Assembly (NCBI RefSeq): GCF_001625215.2
Contig: NC_030383.2
Coordinates: 58,394,949 to 58,458,948 of the forward strand
Direction: 5' to 3'
Origin: Daucus carota subsp. sativus
Lineage: Eukaryota; Streptophyta; Magnoliopsida; Apiales; Apiaceae
Length of the DNA: 64,000 nt
A program made the translations under genes and the position numbers. Under the pieces are notes generated by a model. It made no database searches, was not told the DNA's origin, and saw only the letters and a program-made list of their open reading frames with translations. Each line of letters opens with the position of its first letter. Position 1 is the stretch's first letter. Shown here piece after piece: positions 38,318 through 50,361 of this stretch.

Positions 38318-38651
38318 GTAGAAATAAGTGACTAATTTCTAAGGAAAGAAAATACATGTTTATGTAATTTTTTAAACATAGATGATTTATTTTTGAAAAA
38401 TAAATCGTTTAAAAAATTACATAAATAAACATGAACATCAACTTATTAAGTTCCAGATAGACCATAGTTACAACAATCAAGTTCGTAGAAATAAGTGACT
38501 AATTTCTAAGGAAAGAAAATACATGTTTATGTAATTTTTTAAACATAGATGATTTATTTTTGAAAAATAAATCGTTTAAAAAATTACATAAATAAACATG
38601 AACATCAACTTATTAAGTTCCAGATAGACCATAGTTACAACAATCAAGTTC
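38318..38651. repeat. Perfect 167-bp tandem duplication
   Basis: Two copies, 38318-38484 and 38485-38651, that I read as identical. Each contains an inverted repeat (ATGTTTATGTAATTTTTTAA and its complement). Located about 480 bp beyond the stop codon of the AVT1-like gene. Confidence 0.9.
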
Positions 38652-39127
38652 GAAAGAAAGAGAACTGTTTGTTTCTGTATAATAGGTATTTTCATCAGTG
38701 CAGAGCTTTTTCAAGAAGCTCAAGATTTATAAGAATCTAGCAACAAATAAGCAAAAACCTTAACATGAATGATTAAAGAAAGTCATTAGTCTTGCAGAAT
38801 GTTGTAAGCTTAGGCAATGATTCAACGCTCAAATGACTAGGCAACGATTAAGTTGTCGCGAATTATTTGATCAATGAAGACTAACCTAGTTGAAGATCTT
38901 TTCGCCCCTACAGCTCGTATAAATAAAAATGATACAGATAGCACATTTACAAGGTTCTGTGGCCATCAAGTTCCCCTTCTGGAGCCTTCAGATGAAAACT
39001 ATGGTATCCGTCTTAGCTTTTAGTTCACATTGTTTGTATTGCAGGTTACACTCATAACCTGGATAATTTTACAGGAAACAACATTGTTGGTTTCAAAGTA
39101 TACCGTATACAATTGTCATGCCTTGTA

Positions 39128-42100
39128 TCAGGCCTTCTGTTTCATTATGTCCAAGATTGCTGAATACGTGCCAACAATTGCACAGATCACTCCCACAAAT
39201 ATTACGAAGATGATCACTGCAATCTGCAGAAAATGATTGTATAGGTAGTAGAGGTACATTTTGCACCACAAAGATTAACTGCAAATGCAATAGATTGAAG
39301 TCCTTTTTGGCATAGGGAAAATTGTAGTGATCAGGAGCTGTAATTTACCTGGGGCTTTCTTAGTCGACCTTGGTTTATACCGAGATAGCATATGCACGGA
39401 AAGATTACAGCCTGTTACAAGTTTATCTCAAAAGAATAAATATAGATTATATGAAAAACAACAGAATACAGAAAAGGGATCCGAGAGGTATGTTAGAAGA
39501 TTGAACTTAAAAAAAATTATGATCGGATTGAAGGGCAAAAACTTACTACAAGCATCACCAGAAGAGATCCTATCAGTGCCATCATGGAACCTGCAGACCA
39601 AAATACATATATGGCTTAACAGGGCATATCGTTCTTGATTCTGTTGTATCAACAGGCTACCCAACAGGCTAACATTACAACGTTGCCATATGGTAATTTT
39701 ATTTAGAAAATGAAAATCGGAGCATAAAGTCTTACTGAAGTATGGAACTGCCAAAGTTATTATTAGCGTTGAAATCGCTAATATAGTTCTGATTAAAATT
39801 GACACATTGTAAGATTGATAAGCGGAAGGCAATAGTTCCTCAATACCAAATGCCACAGGGGTAAGTGTCAAGGCATACTTTGTAACTGGCGCTATAACCT
39901 ACATGATAGATGTAAACTGAGTAATTTCAAGGTCCTATCATATCTGTGCATGCAGATACGCACAGAGATTAAGCAAACACTGGAATATCAGAAAGAATTA
40001 ATTGTAATTATGGTAATTAAACATTTCTTACTACTGTCCAGGTTGCAACCTTAGATGCAACATATTTTGCAGGTAAGTTTAATGTGAATTGGGATTTAGT
40101 AGCTTCCCCAAATATTAAGTAACCGCAAATTCCCACTCCCATGTACAAAAGCCCGGCAGTGACAAAGCTGCAGCACAATTAACCGATATCAGTAAGTTTA
40201 ATATACATTGCACTCTATAGCAAGTAGCAATACTTGAGAAATTTTTCAAATTTCAACAGAGACCTGATAATAAGAACAGATGAAAATCGACTTGGCTCTT
40301 TCATGGCAGAATATACATTTGGAAATACAGAATGGCTTCCATAGCAAAAGCCATAAAGACCAACTGTAACGGGCAGGTTTGCAAGGTTTAAAGCCGAGCC
40401 ACCTGGATGAAACCCAACTCCATCTACAATCCCGACCCAAAATAAGCAAACCACCACCAAAACCATTGCCAAAATTCCTCCAACTGAGTAAAAATACCTC
40501 AAATCAGCCACAGCAGCTTTTACCTAGCTTAACGATTATATACTGTAGATGCCAAAAATCACTTAGACTTTGTAACATAAACAATAACATTAGGAATAAT
40601 GTGATAACCTGAAACATATGAGAGCAAGCTCAAATCTCGAAGCCAAACTGTTGGCAGAATAACAAGAGTTGATATAATGGCGCATAAATAATAAGAATCA
40701 AGATGTATTCCAGCAAAATCCACATGGATATTGGGGTATAATGCAGACAGGTTATCACACATCATTATCAAGTACTCCACACAAGAAGACTGCAAGAAGA
40801 AAAGTTGCAGTTCAGTTGATAACAAACATATAATTCAACAAACAAAAAAGCAGTAGACTACCACAACAGAGCATGCACTTACATATAATTCCACATATAA
40901 GACCGCCTACAATCAACCAAAGCAAGTGTTAGCATTGCTAAATAGTTATTTGTATAATCGGTACTTATGAACTGGACAATGAATATATACTGAATATGTG
41001 GTCAGATGTTATGTTTTTCAACTTACACCGATGCATATGCGACCTGCAACGCCAAATGCAGCCTGCCCGATATCTGGATAAGATTGTAACCTTGGAGAGC
41101 TTTCTAAACAGAGTTTCAACAAGACTCCAGTATAGCAAGTCACGATACCAAGAATTACAAGGATTGTAAGGCTCCACCACCCCCCTTCTTTGATTGCATA
41201 AGGAGTCGAGAGTATTCCAATGCCACATAACACATTTATTGCTGCATCATAAGAAGAAACATCAATCACTAGATCATACGTAAACACACTGAAATATATG
41301 GGTGGTTTCTTTGAAAACTACAGATATATTAATTATTTGAACTAAAGTAACCAAACCAGAAATGGCGTTTTTCAAAGAACAGGATTTGAATGGTACCATT
41401 AAGCACAGACTGAGAAAAGGAGCACTTTTGTTGCTGTGGCGTATCACTGAGGGATGAGATTATGCTTGAAGTAGCAGATAACCTCACAGGGAGTGTTGAG
41501 GTAGGCACCTCTTCTTTGTCCAAGCTTGTTTCAGGAATAAGGGGCTGATTCAGGAAGAACTCATCATGCATCGAAAGCTGTGATCTCTTGTATGGCGAAG
41601 ACTGAGCAGAGTAGCCTGTTAAATAGCTCCTGGATGGAGGTGTCCCTGTAAACATATCCATAGACTTCCTGCACATATCCAATTACAGTCATTGCTACAA
41701 AATCCTACTCAAGTATTTTGGAAGAAATGCCATTTTCAACTGTCCATAAATTGCCTCATCCTCATTCATCTCGACCTCTGGAGAATTAGGGGGCATTTAG
41801 ATCATGAATGAGAAAGAAGGGGTATGATAATGAATACCCGAAGTGGAGTGTAAGGAATGATTTGTCCTCCAATTTGGATTGGGGTTCCCATTCCATGTCT
41901 CAAAATTGTTAATCCAAACACCAACACATGGGTTTGAGGTTCCGATTCCTGTTAACCGAACTCATTAACCATAAACCAAACGCTTTATAAAATGTAAAAT
42001 TCGGCTCTGTTGGACCTTTGTACGAAAATCATAATTCCAGAAGCACATCTGCATCAAAAGGCATTCAAAATTCCACCATTTTCACTACACAATCTTGGGA

Positions 42101-42695
42101 GGGCTTTGGTTTATGGTTAATGAGCCCAGTTAACGGGAATTGGACACTTAATCGGTGTTTGGATTAGCAATTTTGTGACATGGAATGGGAACCTCAATCC
42201 CACTTCCCTTGGGATAACCATTCCTATACCCCTTGTTCATGTACCCTTCATTCTCAATCCCGATTCTCATTCCCTCTTACGATCCAAAAGTCCTCTTGAA
42301 ATTTTGCAGTATCTCAAATTGGAAATTTTGTTAGTAGACAGGTCACTCAATTTTGTTACCACCTATTCAAATATACAATTTTACAATTCAATTCTGCTCG
42401 CCATAAAATATAAAATTGAATTATGCAGACAGACACATGTAATCATGCATGCAAATACAATGGCAAATGTATATGCAGATTTACTATAAAAATTGTTATG
42501 GTACCTATAGGATTGTGGCCATGCATGATTAGAATCGACGAGAGGATCCCGAGAACGAGGATTAATAACATCGTCGTCATCGTCGTCGTCAGTGGAAGCA
42601 ACACAATAAGTTTCAGCTTCATTTTCTTCGTCATCCGTGCCAACCTCGATCGCACGATCCAATCCATATTCCTCGTCCATCTTTATCTTTGCCAT
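39128..42695 (-). CDS. AVT1-type vacuolar amino-acid transporter
   Basis: Eleven exons: 42695-42505, 41668-41397, 41241-41027, 40906-40883 (24 nt), 40789-40609, 40516-40264, 40167-40032, 39898-39736, 39590-39547, 39411-39349, 39223-39128; 1638 nt, 545 residues. The first ~150 residues are hydrophilic and acidic, including a run of seven Asp. Then follow the AAAP-family transmembrane core: AINVLCGIGILSTPYAIKEG (TM1), AVLYVELYSSCVEYL, SLLSYVS, VGLYGFCYGSHSVFPN, CGYLIFG and a final helix near IFVIFVGVICAIVGTYS. The order matches plant AVT1 proteins, which move neutral amino acids across the tonoplast by proton antiport. Exon 6 uses an acceptor AAAAG|CTGCTG inside a poor tract; upstream AGs would break the frame. 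Intron 1 holds two inverted MITEs. Confidence 0.93.
41789..41993 (+). mobile_element. MITE copy 1 in AVT1 intron 1
   Basis: About 205 bp beginning GGGGGCATTTAGATCATG and ending CATAAACCAAACGC. Related to, and inverted relative to, the copy at 42107-42291. hAT-like by its CATTTAG/CCAAACGC ends, but no target duplication confirmed. Confidence 0.6.
42107..42291 (-). mobile_element. MITE copy 2 in AVT1 intron 1, inverted
   Basis: Begins GGCTTTGGTTTATGGTTAAT and ends near TCTCATTCCCTC. With the copy 120 bp to its left it forms an inverted pair sharing TGGAATGGGAACC and TTTGGATTAGCAA-type blocks. Confidence 0.6.
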
Positions 42696-42731
42696 TGATT
42701 ATATTTTGCTTGAAAACAAGCTAATTGCACC

Positions 42732-42741
42732 TTTATATATA
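42732..42741 (-). promoter_or_regulatory. TATA box of AVT1-like gene
   Basis: TATATATAAA on the minus strand, about 40 bp upstream of the ATG at 42695, implying a very short leader. Confidence 0.5.
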
Positions 42742-43468
42742 AAAATACTCGAAGTTTATTTAACAATTGTGTGAGCTAATTGATAATTATTCAAGATTCG
42801 AATTCGAGGAAAGTTCGAAAGTTATCAGAGTACACGGAAGAAGACGATAAAGGATGGTGGAGATAGGGTTTGCTTTGTAAATTTTATGTTCTTGTCGTTT
42901 TTATCTCTAACGACGATATAAGCCAAGAGGGGTATATTCGATTGGGATTATTTTTAGTTTATGGATTTTAATGGATTGCATGTGATTTTGATTTTGTGTG
43001 AATTTTTGATAAAATGTTAAGCACAATGCTTCAAAATCTCATGGAATTTGGTGGGATTTCAAAAAACTTAAAATACACTGAATATCGCCATAAAATTCAT
43101 CATTTTATGAAATCCAAAAAAAACCATCCGCATTTGAATAATATCGGATTTTTTTAATGGATTTTAAACAATCCCAATTGAATATCATCGGATTTTAAAG
43201 TATAATTTAAAATCTCAATTAAATACTACCAGATTTTGTAGCAAAATTTGAAATCTCAATTTTAATACTTCAAGATTTTAATGGATTTCAAACAATCTCA
43301 ATCAAATACTTTCGGATTTCATAAATGAAAAAAATGCTTCAAAATTCAAATCCAATACATCCCTCTAAAAAATATAAATGAATCTATACCGACAACATAT
43401 ACTTTTTTATCTAATAATTATTTATTATCATACATATTTCGAGTAAAAATAATATGGAATATATTTTA
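42742..43468. other. Upstream region of AVT1-like gene
   Basis: The promoter side of the transporter. From about 42950 to 43340 it consists of degenerate repeats of GGATTTTAATGGATT/AAATCTCAAT-like text, read mainly as an old foldback or tandem relic. No gene. Confidence 0.45.
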
Positions 43469-43787
43469 GAGTAAATTTCAAAGTTGTGGTCATAGTTTAC
43501 ACCGATTTTCAAAAAGTTGGTCAGAGTCCCAAATTCTCAGAAAGGTGGTCAAACTTGCTTTTTAAAGTGTGGCTCCCGTTAGTAACGGACATAGGGTAAA
43601 AATGAGTTCCAAATTTTCAGTAAGGTGGCCAAACTATGGTTCCGTTTTTCAAAAACGTGGCTTCCGTTAACGAGAGTCATATTTTTAAAAAGCGGAGCCA
43701 AAATTTGCCCGCCTTTTCAAGATTTCGGAACTCTGACCAAGTTTTTGAAAATTGGTGTAACTTCGGTCACAACTCTGAAGTTTACTC
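43469..43787. mobile_element. Mutator-type foldback element 3
   Basis: 319 bp, begins GAGTAAATTTCAAAGTTGTG and ends CTGAAGTTTACTC, with arms of about 70 bp. Flanked by a perfect 9-bp duplication TATATTTTA (43460-43468, 43788-43796). The interior again contains CCGTTAGTAACGG and CCGTTAACGAG motifs, as in the two larger foldbacks. Non-coding. Confidence 0.88.
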
Positions 43788-44079
43788 TATATTTTATTAA
43801 AAAAAGTATTTTTTATCAACAAAACATAGTTTTATTTGATATAAAACATCAACATATAATTTTTTTATATTATATTTAAATATGATATGTATATTTTATA
43901 TTATTATATAATATAAACCATTAATCAAATAATAATATCTAATATTTCATATTTATTCTACGGTGTTACATCAAATAAATAATATAAGAATATTATAGAA
44001 TGAGGGTAGCTTTTCCGGTACAATCAAGTTTATCACTTAGACTGAAATTTCGCAGAGGCTCATCCTTTAGAGCAAGTCC

Positions 44080-44451
44080 AAGAGTGCCCTATATTGATGT
44101 CCTAAATTAAAATTTAAGGCACTTGAAGCAAATCAATGCTCCAACAATATCCTAGTGGTGCGTGGTGCCTTAAAACACTAGGACATGTAACAAGTGCCTT
44201 ATTTTTGAGGCACCACTAGGCATGCCCTATCAATAAAAAAATAGTTTCCTACCATTCCACTACATCTCTCTCCTCCCTCCTTTTCATTTCCCTCCAATAA
44301 CAATTCAAACATATATTATTATTTTAATGATAAGGCATAATAATGTGGCATGTTGTTGGAGTTGATATATTAAGATGATGTCCTAAGTCACTAGGACACT
44401 ATATTTTATTATATTTATAAGGCATTTGCTAACACATTATTGGACCTGCTC
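44080..44451. mobile_element. MITE with GAGCAAGTCCAA termini
   Basis: 372 bp beginning GAGCAAGTCCAAGAGTGCC and ending TTGGACCTGCTC. Related in type to the GAGCATCTCC element at 26210. Imperfect internal inverted blocks (AAGTGCC/GGCACCACTAGG). No clear target duplication. Confidence 0.6.
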
Positions 44452-44566
44452 CCAAAAACATAGTTTCATACTGACACATAAATCGTCAAAACTACACTAA
44501 ACAATGACCTGCTAACTTTTTCTTATCCCGCTCTCCTAGGGTTTATTAGGTTTTTTTCGAACGAAA

Positions 44567-45984
44567 ATGAGATCCACGTTTAATGAGAAGAAAGATGAGA
44601 GGAGAGCCAAAGTGAACGTGAAGACGAGGAAGCTAATAGCTAAAGATAAATCGAATTCTCATCGTGGTGAAAATACGGTAAGATCCATATTTTGTTTGAA
44701 AACCAAATCCAAACTCAGGGAGACCGAAAAGAAAGAAGATTGTTTTATTCTTGATTATGTCCCCAACGACTCCCTGCATGAAATTTCTACTTCCAATGAT
44801 AATGAAAATGAAGTCTACATTGTTGCTGAAAAAGGACAGGTATTTATCAAGTTCCAATATCATCTCTAACTATGGCTACTCTTGTATGATTGCAATGTGT
44901 TTTTATCATATGTTCTATTGTATTGTAGTAACGGATTTCGTGTATATCCATGACACACGCTAACAATTACTTTTTTAATTAGGTGAGGCATCTCTATAAG
45001 TTCCATATCATTAATAGCCTCTATACAAAAATCTTTACCAATAAAAATCCTTCACCTAAATGGCTAAATATTAAGTAGTTGGTAGGCTGTACTCATGGGC
45101 ACACACTAGAAATATGTTCTCGGTAAAGCGGGCACTTATATTGAGAACATCGGAAAAAACTAAAAATCATAATTCATCGAGTTCTTAAGCTCTTATCTTG
45201 TTTGGTTTTCGGTGTATGCTACCATATGTACTATGTTAGTCAAACTTTAATCTTAAGCTACATTTACTTGGATGGAATAGAATGAATAGAATTGAATGAA
45301 ATATGTCTAAAATTTTGATTACTTCAATAATTTATTTGAACTAAAAATCTAACACACATATTTTGGAAAGAGTATTCATTTCACTCTTTTATCATGTTTT
45401 CCTACAATCTTCGATCATAAAAAATTACTTGGTGTCGTGATTGTGTAGGTGGCTTGTAGAGATTTTCCACATTCAAGGCATACCTGCGCGAACTTTCCAT
45501 TCAGGAAGACCAACCATGAAAGCTACTGTCAAATGGTAATCCTGATTCCATTACTTATAAATAGAGTGTATTCAATTGGTATATAGGATTTTTTTTTTCC
45601 ATTTATTTTGGAGGAATTGTTGGATATATTGTTATTGATATTACTTTTTTGCTTCCTCTGATAATTTGGCAGAAATTCTGTTTTATTTAGTGATTTCTTT
45701 GGTTGTAGTGCTACTGTTTTGTCTGCGATAAAGTAGCTCCTTGCATAATGTGGTCGAGCGGGCATTGTCATGCTACAAATAATGAAACCTGGAAGTGGCA
45801 GAGGACACTTATGAAAATGCGTAAACATGTGCAAGTAATGGATAGATATTTGAAAGTGTTGGATGAGGTTCTTACTGCTTGGGAGAATCAATATCCAGTG
45901 CCCTGGGAAACTATACAGGAGCGTCGTGAAGCTGACCGTGAATTAAGTAAAAGTTGCGCTGAAATCAGCAAAATTTTCGAATAA
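44567..45984 (+). CDS. RIN13-like Cys/His-rich protein, copy A
   Basis: Three exons: 44567-44839, 45449-45535, 45709-45984; 636 nt, 211 residues. The N-terminal part is basic, followed by KKEDCFILDYVPND and IVAEKGQ. Exons 2-3 encode a Cys/His-rich block: VACRDFPHSRHTC, then YCQMCYCFVCDKVAPC and GHCHA, which could bind zinc. The C terminus is helical and charged. I associate this block with plant proteins annotated as RPM1-interacting protein 13, an enhancer of RPM1 disease resistance. The name is from memory and the protein is shorter than I expect for RIN13. It is a tandem relative of the gene at 50362-51356, with conserved intron positions and similar intron 2 sequence. Expression unknown. 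Confidence 0.68.
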
Positions 45985-46424
45985 ACATCAAGTATCTTTT
46001 AGGCCTTTTTGTTTTAAACTTGGTTTTACCTAGTATGAAGTACCAATCCTTTTAGTTATTAACTGTGCAAGGTAATACAAGATCAAATCTTGGATAATAC
46101 TGTGAATGATGCTTATTTTGTTCTACGAATGTGTGCATCTATGATATCGCATAAAATTTTGACTGCTCAACTGAGTGAAGCTGTGATTCAGAGAGCTTAT
46201 AAAGGTCATACATTTACCTTACTATCCTTCATTAAGTTCTTTTTGTCAAGTTTAAAATTGTCAAAGTGTTCTTTTTAACTATTTTGAGTGTAATGAATTT
46301 TATCCGATGGACGCAATAAATAAGTAGATTATTATGGATTGAGGCCTCTTAGCAAAAGTATTAACCAGGGCACCTGAAAACACACACACACAAGTATGAC
46401 TCTTGAAATCAAGAAAACTCCCAG
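45985..46424. other. Intergenic downstream of RIN13-like A
   Basis: Short open frame at 46090-46278 (SHKILTAQLSEAVIQRAYKG) not recognised. A (CA)n run lies near 46380. No other feature. Confidence 0.4.
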
Positions 46425-46694
46425 ATGTACAGTACTAGTAGACAGTTGAGCAGATTAAAACCAATTTACAAGTCTTTGCCTGAGAACGAGACAGGGAAAG
46501 CGATTCCTGGCAATGCCGCAGCAGCAGCAATGAGTAGTGTCATCAGCTTAAACAAATTCAACTGCTGCAACAATAGTCATTGTTCTTGTCAATTCTATAA
46601 GAAAAGAAGAAGAAAGAAAGATTGTTTTATTCTTAATTATTTCCAGGATGACCGTCTGCGTAAGTTTTTTATGATAATTCTGCGAATCTTCTAA
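46425..46694 (+). pseudogene. RIN13-like gene fragment
   Basis: An open frame of 89 codons contains RRRKKDCFILNYFQDDRLR, clearly related to KKEDCFILDYVP(N/D)D of the two complete copies. No Cys/His-rich exons follow, so it is probably a partial duplicate. The sequence after it (46660-46800) recurs at about 48800-49180, on the other side of the reductase gene. Confidence 0.6.
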
Positions 46695-47085
46695 TAATTC
46701 TGAGAATCGTATTTCTTCTGACCGTCATTGTTAAATAATACGCCAGGAACACATAGAATCCAAGCCTGAGATATTTACAGAAGCCCCTTAAATTACATGC
46801 AAAAAGTCAACAATATAATCTAGGGTCCTGTTCTACCTCATAGCACTGGCAAATTTTAGACCTGCTTTTAACGCTAGAATTACTACCCTCTGGTATTCTC
46901 AATTGAGAAAGTGAGAAATATAGGCATGTCAGCCTGTTAAATGCATGAGCTTTATGTTTGCATAAATATATTCTGACTTCCATCTGCATAACATTTATCA
47001 CTTACTCAAGTACATAAAAATATAAAATTGTTCATCACTTATTTGGAGAAACATAATGTGCATACAGAAAAACAGAAGTGCATAA

Positions 47086-48532
47086 TCATGTGTTATGCAG
47101 AGATGATCTCCGGTGAATGCCAACGGATAAGCGCCAGTTGTCTAGCACGAAATCAGGCAGCAGGGAGGCGAAAAACCATTGGACTGCGTGTGACCAGTAA
47201 GGGGTGCACCTGATTTCGTAACCAATGCATTTTACAGCAGCTTCTGCATAATTGTCTGCTGAGGGGATGAACATTGACGCTCTCTTTATGCCTGCTACAT
47301 TTTCTGTCATTTTTGTCGAGACGTATAATGGTACCTGCACTTGATGCAATTATTCAGTACCAGAGTGGCAGAGTGTCTTATCATCCGAATCCAGTTTCAA
47401 ATGAAATTATAAATATTAAGGTAATGTTTGTCTGAAAGGTTATAATCCTCAGAAAAGGGTTATAATCTCGTAGGATTATATTGCATCACTTTTTTTTTAT
47501 TCATTTCGGTGAATTATAATTATTTTTTTCTACGAGGTATTATAATCTCATGAAAATAAACTAAAATAATGACTGAAATATAAATTCATGGATTATAATC
47601 CTCTACATTTGAGATAAACAAAGTAGATAATCCGGGATTATAATCTCTTCAAACAAACATGGCCGGGCTTATCTTCTGATTCGTGATTATAAATATTTAT
47701 GAGTACGATTGCATGTAAAAAAATAAACTGATACAGAGGACACGGAGACCTGGCATTGAACATCTATCCCATAATGTTTATACTCCACATATAAAGATCT
47801 AGACAGCTGATCAATGTACCTGCATATATCAAGTAAGAGCATCTTAATCAATCGAAGTTTAGTGATCGTTTCAGATAAATTGATCGAGGCTTACGCTTTA
47901 GTAGCTGCATAGATCGCATACAGAGGATGAGAAGGCACGACGACAGAAGCAGCAGAGCCGATATTAACAATAGCGCCTCTTCTCCTCTTAATCATCCCTT
48001 TAACAACTGCTCTAGTCACCAAAGTTGTTCCTCTCAAATTCACATTCACTAAATTCATCCACTCTTCCTCTTTCACTTCATGAAAATACATTGCCTCATG
48101 GTACGTTACCCCAACGTTATTAATCAGAACACCGATCTCCAACCCTCTAATAGCCTCTTCCATTTGCCTCACTGCTGCAACAACGTCTCTCGAGAAATCT
48201 ACAACCAAGTTCTTGACCTGTATGTTTGGGTTTTCAGCTAAAAGCTCTCTGGAAACTTGCTCTAGTTTGCTGAGGTTTCGACTAACTAGCACCAGGTTTA
48301 GGCCTTTTCGGGCTAGTTCGAAGGCCATGGCTTTGCCTATGCCATCGGTGGAGCCTGTAACAAGAGCCCATGAGCCGTAACATTTCTTGAGGACTTTTGG
48401 AGGTCTGAAAAATGTTATGAAGATCCAGTTGAGGAAATAAAATGATTTTTTCAGGAGAATGAAAATGGCTAGATAGCAAAGAACAATTACATATAATGGC
48501 TGTGGTTGTTCTAAGCTATCCAAAAGCACCAT
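47086..48532 (-). CDS. Very-long-chain 3-ketoacyl-CoA reductase (KCR-like SDR)
   Basis: Three exons: 48532-47895, 47819-47750, 47334-47086; 957 nt, 318 residues, the same length as I recall for Arabidopsis KCR1. A hydrophobic N-terminal segment (residues ~13-42) should anchor it in the ER membrane. NADPH-binding TGSTDGIG is at 59-66. NNVG replaces the usual NNAG at 138-141. The catalytic YAATK has Tyr208 and Lys212, with the Ser in IGSAAS. YGIDVQCQVPLYVSTKM and CTPYWSHAVQW are diagnostic of plant KCR proteins. It reduces 3-ketoacyl-CoA in the fatty-acid elongase complex, feeding cuticular wax, suberin and sphingolipids. It lies between two RIN13-like copies on the opposite strand. It could equally be a KCR2-like paralog. 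Confidence 0.9.
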
Positions 48533-48799
48533 GTTTTCGAGTTTGATGCTTTCAACTTTTGTAGTAGTGATTCTCAGTGAAGGAGTTGATGAAGCTATGA
48601 ATATACAGAAAATTCATCTGTTAGCAATAAAACTTGAAAAGTGTCCACATTTCCTACCTCAAATAATGATCTAAATATTGCACCGAACGGACAACACTTT
48701 ATGTTAAAAAAAACATAACATGCCAAATCTAAATACACCTCATTGAAGTTCACTAAAATTTTTGGTGAGTATTTATAACTTTTGGTGAGGATTTGATCA

Positions 48800-49180
48800 T
48801 GTCTTGAAAAGTTTTTTATGCTAATCCTGTGAATGTGTGCCCTAATGATACTTCTGAGAATCTTGTTTCTTCTGACAATTAAGTAATTGGCAGCTCTAAA
48901 TTTATAGTCTAGGTTCTGATATCTGTTCTCTCTTTTCCATTGTTTATAAATTATTCTCCATGAAGTCGTCAATTCAAGATACTAGTATTGAATATGAACA
49001 TTCTTGCTTAATGGTTCCACACTTAAATTTTGTAAACATTATATAGTATGCAAAATTTCAAAAGTTCAGTACAGTATTACAAACTATGTTATTCATACAC
49101 TTAGTTCAGCATTCCAGGACCAGGAACACATACAATCCAAGCCCGAGATATTTACTGAATGCATGAAATACGGTACATTG
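48800..49180 (+). repeat. Duplicate of the segment downstream of the RIN13-like fragment
   Basis: Blocks TTCTGAGAATC(G/T)T(A/G)TTTCTTCTGAC and CCAGGAACACATA(G/C)AATCCAAGCC recur here and at 46690-46790 in the same orientation, with about 200 bp of extra sequence between them here. Evidence of segmental duplication in the RIN13 cluster. Confidence 0.65.
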
Positions 49181-49429
49181 AAATTTTCATACATATTAAA
49201 AATTAAAATTAAGCAATTAATTGTTGGGCTTGGCTCATACTAGGACCAAATATTATTCTCTCTTTTTGAATAAAACGTACTTGCATTAATTACTAAATAA
49301 TATCATAATTAAGTACACGAGTGCAGGTGGAGTAACATGTCCCTTGAGTCTGACATAGAATAGACAGTTTTTGCTAACAAATACATCACACTAGTCACAT
49401 ACTTATAAATAAACTTAACTAGTAAAGTG

Positions 49430-50125
49430 ATTTATTTGATCCATTAGCTGAACACAGTCCAGCACAATAGACAATAGTGCCAAAATACGCTTCTCCTGCA
49501 TTACCATTGCATGCATTCTCCAGCAATTTGAAATCTGTTTGAAAGATACAATGGCTAAGTTGAAGATCTTTTACCCAAATGGGAGCCTCTTCAAACTTAT
49601 AGTCCCCGCTCCCCGTGGTTGCCCAGCTCCATCAATTCTCCTACAGTGAGTCTCGAATCACATGTCCCACACCAATGCTCCCATCCTGAAAAATTGCAGC
49701 ATATACATTCACTATTACCCATCCCTCTGGTGCTTTCTCCCATCTTCTTGCACCAACACTTCCTTGGGAGCTACTATTCTGCCCACGATCTTGTGCTTCC
49801 TGCTAGTCATTCAGTAAATTGGTAGCTGCAGCTCATACCCCAAAAACAAAACCATTTGCTTACCAATTAACACTGCAAATGCCGTATCATGTGAAGAAGC
49901 TTGTATCAGATGTTGTAACCCTGTACCTACCCATACTGTCCTTGCGAAATCGCATAAGAAGAGTGCATGATTATCACTCTCTGAGCCACTGTGACACCGT
50001 GGACATCGCATTTCAACACCGATAAAGTTCTGAGCAAGAGCTTCCACAGTAGGGAGACAACCTGCACAGACAGACCTCCAAAAAATGTGTAATAAAAGAT
50101 AAATGTGATATCACAAAGCAAATGG
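49430..50125 (-). mobile_element. LINE remnant: reverse-transcriptase zinc-binding and RNase H-like region
   Basis: Minus-strand reading gives FWRSVCAGCLPTVEALAQ, then CPRCHSGSESDNHALFLCDF, the zf-RVT pattern (CxxC...HxLxxC) found 3' of reverse transcriptase in plant LINEs. Further downstream, DLQLSHCIFQTDFKLLENA followed by GEAYFGTIV resembles the RVT_3/RNase H-like tail. No reverse-transcriptase core was found, so it is a 5'-truncated remnant, interrupted by stops and shifts. Confidence 0.7.
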
Positions 50126-50361
50126 ATTATAAAAGAAATAAATTATAGATTGGTACAAATTTACAATCTTTAACCGCAAATAAGAAAGTGCTCCATCGTG
50201 TCCCTAAATTGTAGCTAATTATGAGTTAGTTGTGTACATGTACGTGTGCCAATATTTACCCCATAGTTAAAATTAAAGAACTGTAACAACAAACGTAAGA
50301 TTGTAGTACTCTGTTCTCCGGTGTTTATCACATTTTAACCGAAGAAAGAAATTTAAGATTG

